Assembly (NCBI RefSeq): GCF_000196675.2
Contig: NC_015312.1
Coordinates: forward strand, 4,898,001-4,962,000
Length of the DNA: 64,000 nucleotides
From: Pseudonocardia benzenivorans CB1190
GTDB taxonomy: Bacteria > Actinomycetota > Actinomycetes > Mycobacteriales > Pseudonocardiaceae
Reading direction: 5' to 3'
The notes under the pieces are model-generated. The model searched no databases. It saw only the letters and a program-made list of their open reading frames with translations, and had not been told where the DNA came from. The first letter of the stretch is position 1, and each line of letters opens with the position of its first letter. Made by a program: the position numbers and the translations under genes. Below are positions 1 to 7,290 of the stretch, in pieces.

Positions 1-105
1 GCGGAAGAAGGCGTCGTAGCCGGCGTCCTCGGCGGCCCGCGCGACGCGCAGCAGGTCGTCGTAGTCGGCACCCTGCTGCGGCTCGGTGAAGATCCGGAAG
101 TCCAC
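1..105 (-). CDS. LLM-class F420-dependent oxidoreductase, N-terminal fragment
   Basis: Only the first 35 codons lie in the window; the gene continues past its left edge. The GTG start (bases 103-105) begins VDFRIFTEPQQGADYDD, and the segment continues with RAAEDAGYDAFFR. This is the first strand and helix of the luciferase-like TIM barrel typical of actinobacterial F420-dependent oxidoreductases. A TAGCGT -10 box ends 7 nt upstream of the start, which supports this start and a leaderless mRNA. It is divergent from lipA. The substrate cannot be inferred from this fragment. Confidence 0.75.
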   Translation of the reverse strand, partial: MDFRIFTEPQQGADYDDLLRVARAAEDAGYDAFFR

Positions 106-112
106 GGCGTCA

Positions 113-118
113 ACGCTA
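113..118 (-). promoter_or_regulatory. Leaderless -10 box of the LLM oxidoreductase
   Basis: TAGCGT (TANNNT) on the minus strand ends 7 nt before the GTG start, so transcription should begin at or next to the start codon. Confidence 0.45.
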
Positions 119-182
119 GCCCCGCGCGGCGCGGGCCGCCGAGGCCGTCCGCGCGACGGTCCGTGGTCGTCCGTGCAGCTCC

Positions 183-211
183 GGGCAGCACTCAGGGCAG
201 CACTCAGGGCA
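183..211. repeat. 12-bp tandem repeat, about 2.4 copies
   Basis: GGGCAGCACTCA is repeated twice in tandem and followed by GGGCA, between the divergent LLM and lipA promoters. No function is apparent. Confidence 0.6.
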
Positions 212-235
212 GCGCCGTGCCGAGATCGCGCGGCG

Positions 236-241
236 TAACCT
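236..241 (+). promoter_or_regulatory. Leaderless -10 box of lipA
   Basis: TAACCT ends 7 nt before the lipA GTG and no Shine-Dalgarno sequence precedes the start, the signature of a leaderless actinobacterial transcript. Confidence 0.5.
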
Positions 242-248
242 TGCGGGC

Positions 249-1253
249 GTGACGATCGCACCCGAAGGTCGCAAGCTGCTCCGTCTCGAGGTCCGCAACA
301 GCGAGACCCCGATCGAGCGCAAGCCGTCGTGGATCCGCACCCGTGCCCGCACCGGCCCGCAGTACACCGAGCTCAAGGGTCTGGTCCGCACCGGCGGCCT
401 GCACACCGTCTGCGAGGAAGCCGGCTGTCCCAACATCTACGAGTGCTGGGAGGACCGCGAGGCCACGTTCCTCATCGGCGGCGAGCAGTGCACGCGACGC
501 TGCGACTTCTGCCAGATCGACACCGGCAAGCCCGCCGAGCTCGACCGCGACGAGCCCCGCCGGGTCGCCGAGTCCGTCGCCCAGATGGGCCTGCGCTACT
601 CGACCGTCACCGGCGTCGCGCGCGACGACCTGCCCGACGGCGGCGCCTGGCTCTACGCCGAGACGGTCCGCCAGATCCACGCGCTCAACCCCGGCACCGG
701 CGTCGAGCTGCTGATCCCCGACTTCACCAACACCGACGCCCAGCTCACCGAGGTCTTCGACGCCCGCCCCGAGGTGCTGGCGCACAACCTCGAGACCGTC
801 CCGCGGATCTTCAAGCGCATCCGCCCGGCGTTCCGCTACGACCGCTCGCTGCAGGTCATCACCAAGGCCCGGGCGGCCGGCCTGGTCACCAAGTCCAACC
901 TCATCCTGGGCATGGGCGAGACTCCCGACGAGGTCACCGCCGCGCTGGCCGACCTGCACGAGGCCGGCTGCGAGATCATCACGATCACCCAGTACCTGCG
1001 TCCCTCGGCCCGGCACCACCCCGTCGAGCGCTGGGTCAAGCCCGAGGAGTTCGTGGAGCACGCCGAGACCGCCGAGCGGATCGGCTTCGCCGGGGTGATG
1101 GCCGGGCCGCTGGTGCGCTCGTCCTACCGCGCCGGGCGGCTCTACGCCCAGACCGTCGCGGCCCGCGGTGAGGAGCTCTCCCCGAACCTCGCCCACCTCG
1201 CGAGCGAGGGCGCTGCCGCGCAGGAGGCTCGGTCCCTGCTCGCCGGGAGTTAA
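249..1253 (+). CDS. lipA: Lipoyl synthase LipA
   Basis: Radical-SAM enzyme that inserts two sulfurs into protein-bound octanoyl groups to form lipoate for the pyruvate and 2-oxoglutarate dehydrogenases and the glycine cleavage system. The 334-residue product has the auxiliary-cluster cysteines C55, C60 and C66 (CEEAGCPNIYEC) and the radical-SAM cysteines C81, C85 and C88 (CTRRCDFC). The RSSY motif near the C-terminus (VRSSYRAG) supplies the serine ligand of the auxiliary cluster. Length is normal. The GTG start is set by the -10 box immediately upstream. The usual partner lipB is not adjacent; the gene before it is the divergent LLM oxidoreductase. DUF4191 follows 17 bp downstream, as is common in actinobacteria. 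Confidence 0.97.
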   Translation: MTIAPEGRKLLRLEVRNSETPIERKPSWIRTRARTGPQYTELKGLVRTGGLHTVCEEAGCPNIYECWEDREATFLIGGEQCTRRCDFCQIDTGKPAELDRDEPRRVAESVAQMGLRYSTVTGVARDDLPDGGAWLYAETVRQIHALNPGTGVELLIPDFTNTDAQLTEVFDARPEVLAHNLETVPRIFKRIRPAFRYDRSLQVITKARAAGLVTKSNLILGMGETPDEVTAALADLHEAGCEIITITQYLRPSARHHPVERWVKPEEFVEHAETAERIGFAGVMAGPLVRSSYRAGRLYAQTVAARGEELSPNLAHLASEGAAAQEARSLLAGS

Positions 1254-1257
1254 GACG

Positions 1258-1263
1258 TATCCT
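1258..1263 (+). promoter_or_regulatory. Leaderless -10 box of the DUF4191 gene
   Basis: TATCCT ends 7 nt before the ATG at 1271, overlapping the short lipA-DUF4191 gap. The second gene therefore probably has its own leaderless promoter as well as read-through from lipA. Confidence 0.5.
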
Positions 1264-1270
1264 GGCCCCC

Positions 1271-2005
1271 ATGGCCGGTAAGCCCGACAAGGCGGCGAGG
1301 AGCGCGGCGAAGCGCGAGCGTCGCGCCGCATCCAAGCAGCGACGTTCCCAGATCTTCGAGGCGTTCAAGATGCAGCGCCGCGAGGACAAGCTGCTCATCC
1401 CGCTCATGGTGGGCGCGGTCGTGCTCGGTGGCGCGCTCGGGTTCGTCATCGGGCTGTTCTGGCACCTGCAGTGGTTCACGCTGCCGCTGGGCATCGCGGT
1501 GGGCGCGCTCGGGGCCGTCAGCATCTTCGGCCGCCGGGTGCAGCGCACCGTCTACGGCAAGGCAGAGGGCCAGCCCGGGGCCGCGGGCTGGGCGCTGGAC
1601 AATCTGCGCGGCCAGTGGCGGGTCACCAGCAGCGTCAGCGGCAACACCCACCTCGACGCGGTGCACCGGGTCATCGGCCTGCCCGGCGTCGTCCTCGTCG
1701 GCGAGGGCAGCCCGCACCGGGTTCGCCCGCTGCTCGCGCAGGAGAAGAAGCGCACCGCCCGCGTCGTGGGCAACACGCCGATCTACGACATCGTCGTCGG
1801 CAACGGCGACAACGAGGTGCCGCTGTCGAAGCTGCACACCCACCTGCGCAAGCTGCCGCGCAACATCGACCGCAAGCAGATGGACTCGCTCGAGACGCGG
1901 CTGGCCGCCCTCGGCACGCGCACCGGCACCGCCGCGATGCCCAAGGGCCCGCTGCCGCAGGGCGCCAAGATGCGCAGCGTGCAGCGCACGGTCCGGCGGC
2001 GCTGA
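1271..2005 (+). CDS. DUF4191 family membrane protein
   Basis: The 244-residue protein begins with a very basic stretch (about residues 3-30, rich in Lys, Arg and Ala). Two hydrophobic segments follow at about 44-64 and 70-90, then a soluble C-terminal half ending in a basic tail. This is the architecture of the DUF4191 family that sits directly after lipA in many actinomycetes. Function is unknown; conservation beside lipA hints at envelope or lipoylation-linked work, but that is inference only. No catalytic motif is visible. Confidence 0.85.
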   Translation: MAGKPDKAARSAAKRERRAASKQRRSQIFEAFKMQRREDKLLIPLMVGAVVLGGALGFVIGLFWHLQWFTLPLGIAVGALGAVSIFGRRVQRTVYGKAEGQPGAAGWALDNLRGQWRVTSSVSGNTHLDAVHRVIGLPGVVLVGEGSPHRVRPLLAQEKKRTARVVGNTPIYDIVVGNGDNEVPLSKLHTHLRKLPRNIDRKQMDSLETRLAALGTRTGTAAMPKGPLPQGAKMRSVQRTVRRR

Positions 2006-2065
2006 CCGGCGTCCGCCTCGCTCTCCGGCCCGTCCCGGGTCAGGTTGTCCCCGTCGGGACGCGTG

Positions 2066-2539
2066 TCACCGGGTACGGATGACGATCGTCTTCGCCGCCC
2101 GGTCGTGCAGGCCGCGGCCGTCCTCGTCGCGGATCAACGGCGGGATGACGACGCCGAGCAGCAGCGTGCGGACCACGGCACGCGGAATGCCGACGAGCAC
2201 CTTGCCGTCGACGGGAGCCGCCCGCATGCCCAGCGCGGCCATGCCCGGCGTCGAGCCGAACACCGCCACCGACAGCGCCGTGATGGCGAACCAGACCAGC
2301 CAGATCGTCCAGCCGAACGTCGAGCCGCGGTCGAACGAGCTCGCGCCGACGAACAGCAGCGAGACGAGGTAGCCCAGCAGCCAGTCGATCGTGACACCCC
2401 CGGCACGGCGCCAGAAACCGGCCACCGACCCCACCCCCGTCGCAGGCAGGCCGAACTTCTCGCCGGGCGGCGTGCGCGGGGCGGCGTCGTCGGATCCGGC
2501 GGGTGATCCCGGCATCCAGGAGTCGATCCAGCGGCTCAT
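2066..2539 (-). CDS. RDD family membrane protein
   Basis: The 157-residue protein has the RDD-type start of its domain (FWRRAGGVTIDWL), hydrophobic segments around residues 49-66 and 75-95, and the family's closing RDEDGRGLHDRAA segment. RDD proteins are small multi-pass membrane proteins, some reported as Na+/H+ antiporters; this one's substrate is unknown. It is divergent from glnA, a neighbourhood seen in other actinobacteria. The ATG has a TACGCT -10 box ending 7 nt upstream, with an AAGGGG that could also act as a ribosome site. Confidence 0.85.
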   Translation of the reverse strand: MSRWIDSWMPGSPAGSDDAAPRTPPGEKFGLPATGVGSVAGFWRRAGGVTIDWLLGYLVSLLFVGASSFDRGSTFGWTIWLVWFAITALSVAVFGSTPGMAALGMRAAPVDGKVLVGIPRAVVRTLLLGVVIPPLIRDEDGRGLHDRAAKTIVIRTR

Positions 2540-2546
2540 GCCCCTT

Positions 2547-2552
2547 AGCGTA
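2547..2552 (-). promoter_or_regulatory. -10 box of the RDD gene
   Basis: TACGCT on the minus strand ends 7 nt before the ATG. Confidence 0.4.
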
Positions 2553-2587
2553 GGCGGGCGTTGTGAGGTCAGTCCCAGGTCCGGCCG

Positions 2588-2625
2588 TTAACCTCGGTGA
2601 AACGCGAGGGTGACGGCCGGGCAAC
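2588..2625 (+). promoter_or_regulatory. GlnR operator upstream of glnA
   Basis: Four 5-mers are spaced exactly 6 bp apart: TTAAC (2588-2592), GAAAC (2599-2603), GTGAC (2610-2614) and GCAAC (2621-2625). The actinobacterial GlnR consensus is GTNAC-N6-GAAAC repeated as two 22-bp units, so spacing is perfect and 18 of 20 informative positions fit. It lies about 90 bp before the glnA start and marks nitrogen-responsive control by the OmpR-type regulator GlnR. Confidence 0.75.
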
Positions 2626-2715
2626 ACCGCCGCCATAGCGTCAACGACGATTTCAGCCGATCCATGCGGGTCATCGCGGACTCCGCCGATCAACCCGGCC
2701 CCATCGAAGGAGCGA

Positions 2716-4143
2716 GTGAGCGTGTTCAGCAACTCCGAAGAGGTACTCAAGTACATCTCGGACGAGAAGGTCGAGTACGTCGACATCAGGTTCTGCGACC
2801 TGCCCGGCGTCATGCAGCACCTCACCGTCCCCGCCACCACCGCCGCCGACCTGCTCCAGGACGGTGCCGCGTTCGACGGCTCGTCCGTCCGCGGCTTCCA
2901 GGCGATCAACGAGTCGGACATGGCGCTGTTCGCCGACACGGCGACCGCCCGGCTGGACCCGTTCCGCAAGCACAAGACGCTGAACATCAACTTCTTCGTG
3001 CACGACCCGATCACCGGCGAGCCCTACAGCCGCGACCCGCGCAACATCGCCCGCAAGGCGCAGGAGTACCTCAACGCCTCGGGCATCGCGGACACCGCGT
3101 ACATGGCCCCGGAGGCCGAGTTCTACATCTTCGACTCGATCCGCTTCGCGTCGAGCCCGCACGAGACGTTCCACCACATCGACTCCTCCGAGGGCTGGTG
3201 GAACACCGGCCGCGAGGAGGAGGGCGGCAACCTCGGCTACAAGGTCAACTACAAGGGCGGCTACTTCCCCGTCCCGCCGGTCGACCACTACGCGGACCTG
3301 CGCGCCGACATCGTCTCGACGATGACCGCGATGGGCTTCGACGTGGAGCGCGAGCACCACGAGGTGGGCACCGCGGGTCAGGCGGAGATCAACTACAAGT
3401 TCAACACCCTGCTCCACGCCGCCGACGACATCATGCTGTTCAAGTACATCGTCAAGAACACGGCGTGGCAGCACGGCAAGACGGCCACCTTCATGCCCAA
3501 GCCGCTGTTCGGTGACAACGGCTCCGGCATGCACGTGCACCAGTCGCTGTGGAAGGACGGCCAGCCGCTCTTCCACGACGAGTCCGGCTACGGCGGCCTG
3601 TCCGACACCGCGCGTTACTACATCGGCGGCCTGCTCCACCACGCGCCGTCGCTGCTGGCCTTCACCAACCCGACGGTGAACTCCTACCACCGCCTGGTCC
3701 CGGGCTTCGAGGCGCCGGTCAACCTGGTGTACTCCGCGCGCAACCGCTCGGCCTGCATCCGCATCCCGCTCTCGGGCAACAACCCGAAGGCCAAGCGCAT
3801 CGAGTTCCGCTGCCCCGACTCGTCGGGCAACCCGTACCTGGCCTTCTCGGCGATGCTGATGGCAGGCCTCGACGGCATCAAGAACAAGATCGAGCCGCCG
3901 GCGCCCATCGACAAGGACCTCTACGAGCTCCCGCCCGAGGAGGCCAAGGACATCCCGCAGGTCCCGGGCAGCCTGGGCGCGGTCATCGACCGGCTCGAGG
4001 CCGACCACGAGTACCTGCTCGAGGGTGGCGTCTTCACGTCCGACCTGATCGAGACGTGGATCTCCTACAAGCGCGAGACGGAGATCGACCCGCTCCGCCT
4101 GCGCCCGCACCCGTACGAGTTCGCCCTGTACTACGACGTCTGA
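2716..4143 (+). CDS. glnA: Glutamine synthetase type I (GlnA1, beta type)
   Basis: Makes glutamine from glutamate, ammonia and ATP; the main ammonium-assimilation enzyme, a cytoplasmic dodecamer. The 475-residue protein shows the family signatures in order: AFDGSSVRGF (52-61), the metal site APEAEFYIFD (131-140), EVGTAGQAEI (216-225), GDNGSGMHVHQS (267-278), NPTVNSYHRLVPGFEAP (318-334), and Tyr403 in DLYELPPE, the adenylylation site of type I-beta enzymes. The GTG start follows AAGGAG with 5-6 nt spacing. A GlnR operator precedes it and a strong hairpin follows it. This is a monocistronic housekeeping gene. Confidence 0.97.
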   Translation: MSVFSNSEEVLKYISDEKVEYVDIRFCDLPGVMQHLTVPATTAADLLQDGAAFDGSSVRGFQAINESDMALFADTATARLDPFRKHKTLNINFFVHDPITGEPYSRDPRNIARKAQEYLNASGIADTAYMAPEAEFYIFDSIRFASSPHETFHHIDSSEGWWNTGREEEGGNLGYKVNYKGGYFPVPPVDHYADLRADIVSTMTAMGFDVEREHHEVGTAGQAEINYKFNTLLHAADDIMLFKYIVKNTAWQHGKTATFMPKPLFGDNGSGMHVHQSLWKDGQPLFHDESGYGGLSDTARYYIGGLLHHAPSLLAFTNPTVNSYHRLVPGFEAPVNLVYSARNRSACIRIPLSGNNPKAKRIEFRCPDSSGNPYLAFSAMLMAGLDGIKNKIEPPAPIDKDLYELPPEEAKDIPQVPGSLGAVIDRLEADHEYLLEGGVFTSDLIETWISYKRETEIDPLRLRPHPYEFALYYDV

Positions 4144-4203
4144 TCCACTGAGCGGTCCGGGCTGCGCCTGACGCGCCCGGGTCGTGGGATCGACGCCCGC
4201 GTC

Positions 4204-4237
4204 GGCCCGGCACCTCACCTCGCGTGGGTGCCGGGCC
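4204..4237 (+). terminator. Hairpin terminator after glnA
   Basis: A perfect 11-bp inverted repeat (GGCCCGGCACC / GGTGCCGGGCC) with a 12-nt loop lies 60 bp after the glnA stop. There is no T-tract, as usual for high-GC terminators. Confidence 0.65.
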
Positions 4238-4376
4238 CCCGTCGTTCCAGGGGCCCGTCGTCGGGGTGGCCCGTCCGTACGGGCCTCCGGGACCCGGCTC
4301 CGACGAGGGAAAACCCTGCCCCTGTCGCGGGGCCCGCCCGGTGCCGCGGCGGCACGTGCCGGCGGACCCTCGCCGC

Positions 4377-5081
4377 ATGCCACCGACACGCACACCCGTC
4401 CCCGCCGCCCCGCCACCCCGCTCCGGTCGGCGCGGCGCCCGGCTCGCCCTCGTCATCGGCGCCGTCGTCGTCCTCGTCGTCGGCGTGACCGTCGCGGCCG
4501 TCGCGCTGGGCGTCTCCACCGCCCGGTCGCTGCAGCAGGACACCGTCAGCCGCACGTTCGCCGGCGTCCGCGAGATCGTCGTCGAGGTCGACTCGGGCAC
4601 CGTCGGGCTCCGCCCGGCGGAGGGCCCGGACGTCGTCGCCACGACGGTCCGCCACTTCTCCCCCGGCGACGAGCCGGTCCTCACCACGGCGGTCGCCGAC
4701 GGCGTGCTGACGCTGCGGTCGGACTGCCCGTCCTTCCACCTCGGCTGCGAGACCGAACAGCAGGTCGCCGTGCCCGCCGGGACCGCGGTGAGCGTCCGGA
4801 CGGTCGACGGCGCGATCGACGCCACGGGGCTGTGGACGCCGCGCTTCGCGGCGACGACCGTCGACGGGCCGATCCGGGCCGGGTTCGCCGTCGTGCCCGA
4901 CGACGTGCAGGCCCGCACCGTCTCCGGTGACGTGCACCTCGCCGTGCCGCCCGCCGGCTACCGCGTGAGCACGCGCAGCGTGTCCGGCGACGTCGGCGTC
5001 CGTGTCGTCGACGACCCGGCCGCTCCCCGGACGCTCACCGCGACGACGGTGAGCGGAGCGATCCAGCTCGCCTCCGCGTGA
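4377..5081 (+). CDS. Single-pass DUF4097-like beta-solenoid protein
   Basis: The 234-residue protein has a proline-rich N-terminus, one transmembrane helix (about residues 22-45) and a valine/threonine-rich extracytoplasmic region with short repeats of the type VDGAIDATG, TVDGPIRAG, TVSGDVHLA, SVSGDVGVR, TVSGAIQLA. This repeat pattern is that of DUF4097/putative-adhesin beta-helices. The open frame extends upstream to 4224, but I chose the ATG at 4377 because coding character and the membrane anchor begin there. No ligand or partner is evident. Confidence 0.65.
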   Translation: MPPTRTPVPAAPPPRSGRRGARLALVIGAVVVLVVGVTVAAVALGVSTARSLQQDTVSRTFAGVREIVVEVDSGTVGLRPAEGPDVVATTVRHFSPGDEPVLTTAVADGVLTLRSDCPSFHLGCETEQQVAVPAGTAVSVRTVDGAIDATGLWTPRFAATTVDGPIRAGFAVVPDDVQARTVSGDVHLAVPPAGYRVSTRSVSGDVGVRVVDDPAAPRTLTATTVSGAIQLASA

Positions 5082-5104
5082 CCCGCGCGCCGCCGCGCCG
5101 CGGC

Positions 5105-5878
5105 TCAGGAGGCGCCGGCCCCGCCCTCACGGTGGGCGGGGCCGGACCGCAGCCCGGCGGAGAGCTGGTGGCGCAGGCCGGTGACGAGGATGTCGAGGCC
5201 CTCGTCGAGCTCGGCGGCCCCGTCGTAGGCGGCGAGCTCGTGCGCGAGCGCCCGCAGCCGTGGGAAGTCACGCGCCGGTAGCCGGTGCAGGCCGAGCCGG
5301 AGCAGGTCGTCGGTCTCGTCGGGGTCGGCCACCTGCTCCTGGACCTCGTTGAGCACGTGACCGTGCAGGAACCCCGTGAACAGCCGGTAGCCGTGCAGCG
5401 CACCCTTGGGGTCGAACCCGGCGCCCACGAGCAGGTCGACGATCGCCTCGAGCGGGCGCAGCGTGGCGATCGGGCGCAGCCCCAGGGGCGTGGCCAGCGG
5501 GCGGGTGACCAGGAGCGGCACGACGTGCGGGTGGGCGAGCGCGATGGCGCGGAAGCTGTGGGCGCAGCGGCGCAGGACGACGTCCCAGTCCGCCCCGTCG
5601 ACCGCTCTCGGCACCTGCAGATCCGCCAGCACGAGCTCGACGACACCGTCGAGCAGCTCGTCCTTGCTGGCGGCGAACCGGTAGAGCCGCATCGGGTCGC
5701 GGCCGAGAGCGCGGCCGAGGCGGCGCATCGACAGTGCCTCGACGCCATCCGCGTCGATCATGCGGAGGGCCTCCACGAGCACCGTCCGACGGTCGAGGGC
5801 GGCCCGCCGCAGCGTCCGCCCACCCCCGGCCCCGGACGAGGCGGCCTCGTCCCCCTCCGCCGTTCCCCTGGCCTCCAT
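5105..5878 (-). CDS. TetR family regulator divergent from the desaturase locus
   Basis: 257 residues. A helix-turn-helix lies at about residues 30-80 (ALRMIDADGVEALSMRRLG, then DPMRLYRFAASKDEL), followed by a TetR-class C-terminal ligand domain. It is divergently placed from the cold-shock-like gene and fatty-acid desaturase. The 120-bp gap between them carries an array of CTAC/GTAG half-sites that is its likely operator. The arrangement suggests a lipid- or acyl-CoA-responsive repressor of the desaturase, comparable in logic to DesT-type regulators; that role is inference. The first 25 residues are low complexity, so an internal start is possible. Confidence 0.8.
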   Translation of the reverse strand: MEARGTAEGDEAASSGAGGGRTLRRAALDRRTVLVEALRMIDADGVEALSMRRLGRALGRDPMRLYRFAASKDELLDGVVELVLADLQVPRAVDGADWDVVLRRCAHSFRAIALAHPHVVPLLVTRPLATPLGLRPIATLRPLEAIVDLLVGAGFDPKGALHGYRLFTGFLHGHVLNEVQEQVADPDETDDLLRLGLHRLPARDFPRLRALAHELAAYDGAAELDEGLDILVTGLRHQLSAGLRSGPAHREGGAGAS

Positions 5879-5940
5879 CGTCCCCCCATGCCCCGTGACT
5901 CTGCCCCGTGACTCTCCGCGTCGAGCCCCCGTGCTCCAAC

Positions 5941-5968
5941 TTGACAGTTCGCCGCTACAGCGTAGCGT
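5941..5968 (+). promoter_or_regulatory. Promoter of the csp-like/desaturase genes
   Basis: TTGACA (5941-5946), a 16-bp spacer and TAGCGT (5963-5968) form a good sigma-A-type promoter. The -10 box lies inside the CTAC/GTAG array, so a repressor bound there would block it. The predicted start is near 5975, giving a leader of about 50 nt. Confidence 0.6.
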
Positions 5969-5998
5969 CTACGACGTAGATCTACACCGTAGCGCTAC
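5955..5998. promoter_or_regulatory. Array of seven alternating CTAC/GTAG half-sites (probable TetR operator)
   Basis: CTAC begins at 5955, 5969, 5982 and 5995; GTAG begins at 5962, 5976 and 5989. The spacing is 7, 7, 7, 6, 7 and 6 bp. It contains the perfect palindromes GTAGATCTAC (5976-5985) and CGTAGCGCTACG (5988-5999). It overlaps and follows the -10 box of the + strand promoter. Confidence 0.7.
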
Positions 5999-6027
5999 GC
6001 CAGGTACATTTCGAGCGCGGAGGCGGC

Positions 6028-6228
6028 ATGGTCGACGGAACCGTGACGTGGTTCGATCCGCGCCGTCGCATCGGTGTCATCACCCTCGACGACGGCACCG
6101 AGGTCTCCGTCTCCGGAGCGCAGATCGACGGGGGCGGGCAGCAGAGCCTGTGCCCGGGCGACCGCGTGACGTTCACCCTCGTCGAGGGCCCCGACGGGCC
6201 GCACGCCACCGGCGTGTGGCAGCCCTGA
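6028..6228 (+). CDS. Divergent cold-shock-domain-like protein
   Basis: The 66-residue protein opens with GTVTWFDPRRRIGVI, alignable to the canonical cold-shock GTVKWFNxxKGFGFI. The RNP1 aromatic residues are lost (IGVI in place of FGFI), and the RNP2-like strand reads EVSVSGA rather than VFVHFS. The ending DGPHATGVW resembles the usual KGPQAANV region. The fold may be kept but classic nucleic-acid stacking residues are missing, so binding may be weak or altered. A GGAGG ribosome site precedes the ATG. It is first in the unit with the desaturase, 69 bp upstream of it. Confidence 0.7.
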   Translation: MVDGTVTWFDPRRRIGVITLDDGTEVSVSGAQIDGGGQQSLCPGDRVTFTLVEGPDGPHATGVWQP

Positions 6229-6297
6229 CCAGCCGGCCGTCCCCGGCCCCGCTCCCGACACCGCCCCATGCCCCCATACCGAGGAGGACCCTCCGCT

Positions 6298-7245
6298 GTG
6301 ACGACACTGACCGCGCCCGCCCCCACGGGCAGCGGCCCGAAACCTGTGCTCGACGGGCGCCGCCACCGCGGCGAGGTCGGCCTCGTGTACGTCGCGGTCA
6401 TCGTGCCGATGCTCGCGCTCGTCGCCGCCGTCCCCCTGGCCTGGGGGCGGGGCCTCACCTGGACCGACGTCGGCCTCGCCGTGGGGTTCTACCTCGTGTC
6501 GGCGCTGGGCGTCACCGTCGGCTTCCACCGTCTGTTCACCCATCGCTCGTTCAGCGCCAAGCGTCCGCTGCGGATCGCGCTCGCCGTCGCCGGCAGTCTC
6601 GCGCTGCAGGGTGACGTACTCACCTGGGTGGCCGACCACCGCCGCCACCACGCGTTCTCCGACAAGGAGGGCGACCCGCACTCGCCGTGGCGCTTCGGCA
6701 CCACGCCCGCGGCGCTCGTCCGGGGCCTGTGGTGGTCGCACGTCGGCTGGCTGTTCGAGCCGGCCCGCACCAACGCCGACCGGTTCGCCCCCGACCTCGT
6801 CGCCGACCGCGACATCTCCCGGATCAGCCGCAGCTTCGGCCTGCTCACCCTGGCCAGCCTGCTCGCGCCCGCCCTGCTCGGCGGTCTCATCAGCATGTCC
6901 TGGTGGGGCGCCGCCACGGCGTTCGTCTGGGCGAGCCTCGTCCGGGTCGCCGTCCTGCACCACGTGACCTGGTCGATCAACTCGATCTGCCACGTCATGG
7001 GCGACCGCCCCTTCACCAGCCGCGACCGGTCGACGAACGTGTGGCCGCTGGCCGTCCTGTCCATGGGTGAGTCCTGGCACAACCTCCACCACGCGGACCC
7101 GACCTGTGCGCGCCACGGGGTACGCCGCGGACAGATCGACATCTCCGCCCGGGTCATCTGGGTGTTCGAGAAGCTGGGCTGGGCCGACTCGGTCCGCTGG
7201 CCGACCCCGGTCCGCCTGCAGCGCCTCGCCCGCACCCCGGCCTGA
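6298..7245 (+). CDS. Acyl-lipid/acyl-CoA delta-9-type fatty acid desaturase
   Basis: Di-iron membrane desaturase that introduces a cis double bond into fatty acyl chains, adjusting membrane fluidity. From the GTG at 6298 the product is 315 residues. The three histidine boxes are HRLFTH (77-82), HRRHH (114-118) and HNLHH (261-265), with hydrophobic segments around them. The frame is open from an ATG at 6268, but GAGGAGGA at 6281-6288 sits 9 nt before the GTG, which fixes the start. The upstream TetR operator implies regulated membrane unsaturation. A redox partner is not encoded nearby. Confidence 0.9.
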   Translation: MTTLTAPAPTGSGPKPVLDGRRHRGEVGLVYVAVIVPMLALVAAVPLAWGRGLTWTDVGLAVGFYLVSALGVTVGFHRLFTHRSFSAKRPLRIALAVAGSLALQGDVLTWVADHRRHHAFSDKEGDPHSPWRFGTTPAALVRGLWWSHVGWLFEPARTNADRFAPDLVADRDISRISRSFGLLTLASLLAPALLGGLISMSWWGAATAFVWASLVRVAVLHHVTWSINSICHVMGDRPFTSRDRSTNVWPLAVLSMGESWHNLHHADPTCARHGVRRGQIDISARVIWVFEKLGWADSVRWPTPVRLQRLARTPA

Positions 7246-7290
7246 GCCGCCGACGCGCCGTCCCGCCCGTCGCCGGTGGTCGCCCGCGGA

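Noticed and set aside
2671..4416. 581-codon open frame opposite glnA
   Set aside because: The translation is composition-driven and glnA on the other strand has every family motif.
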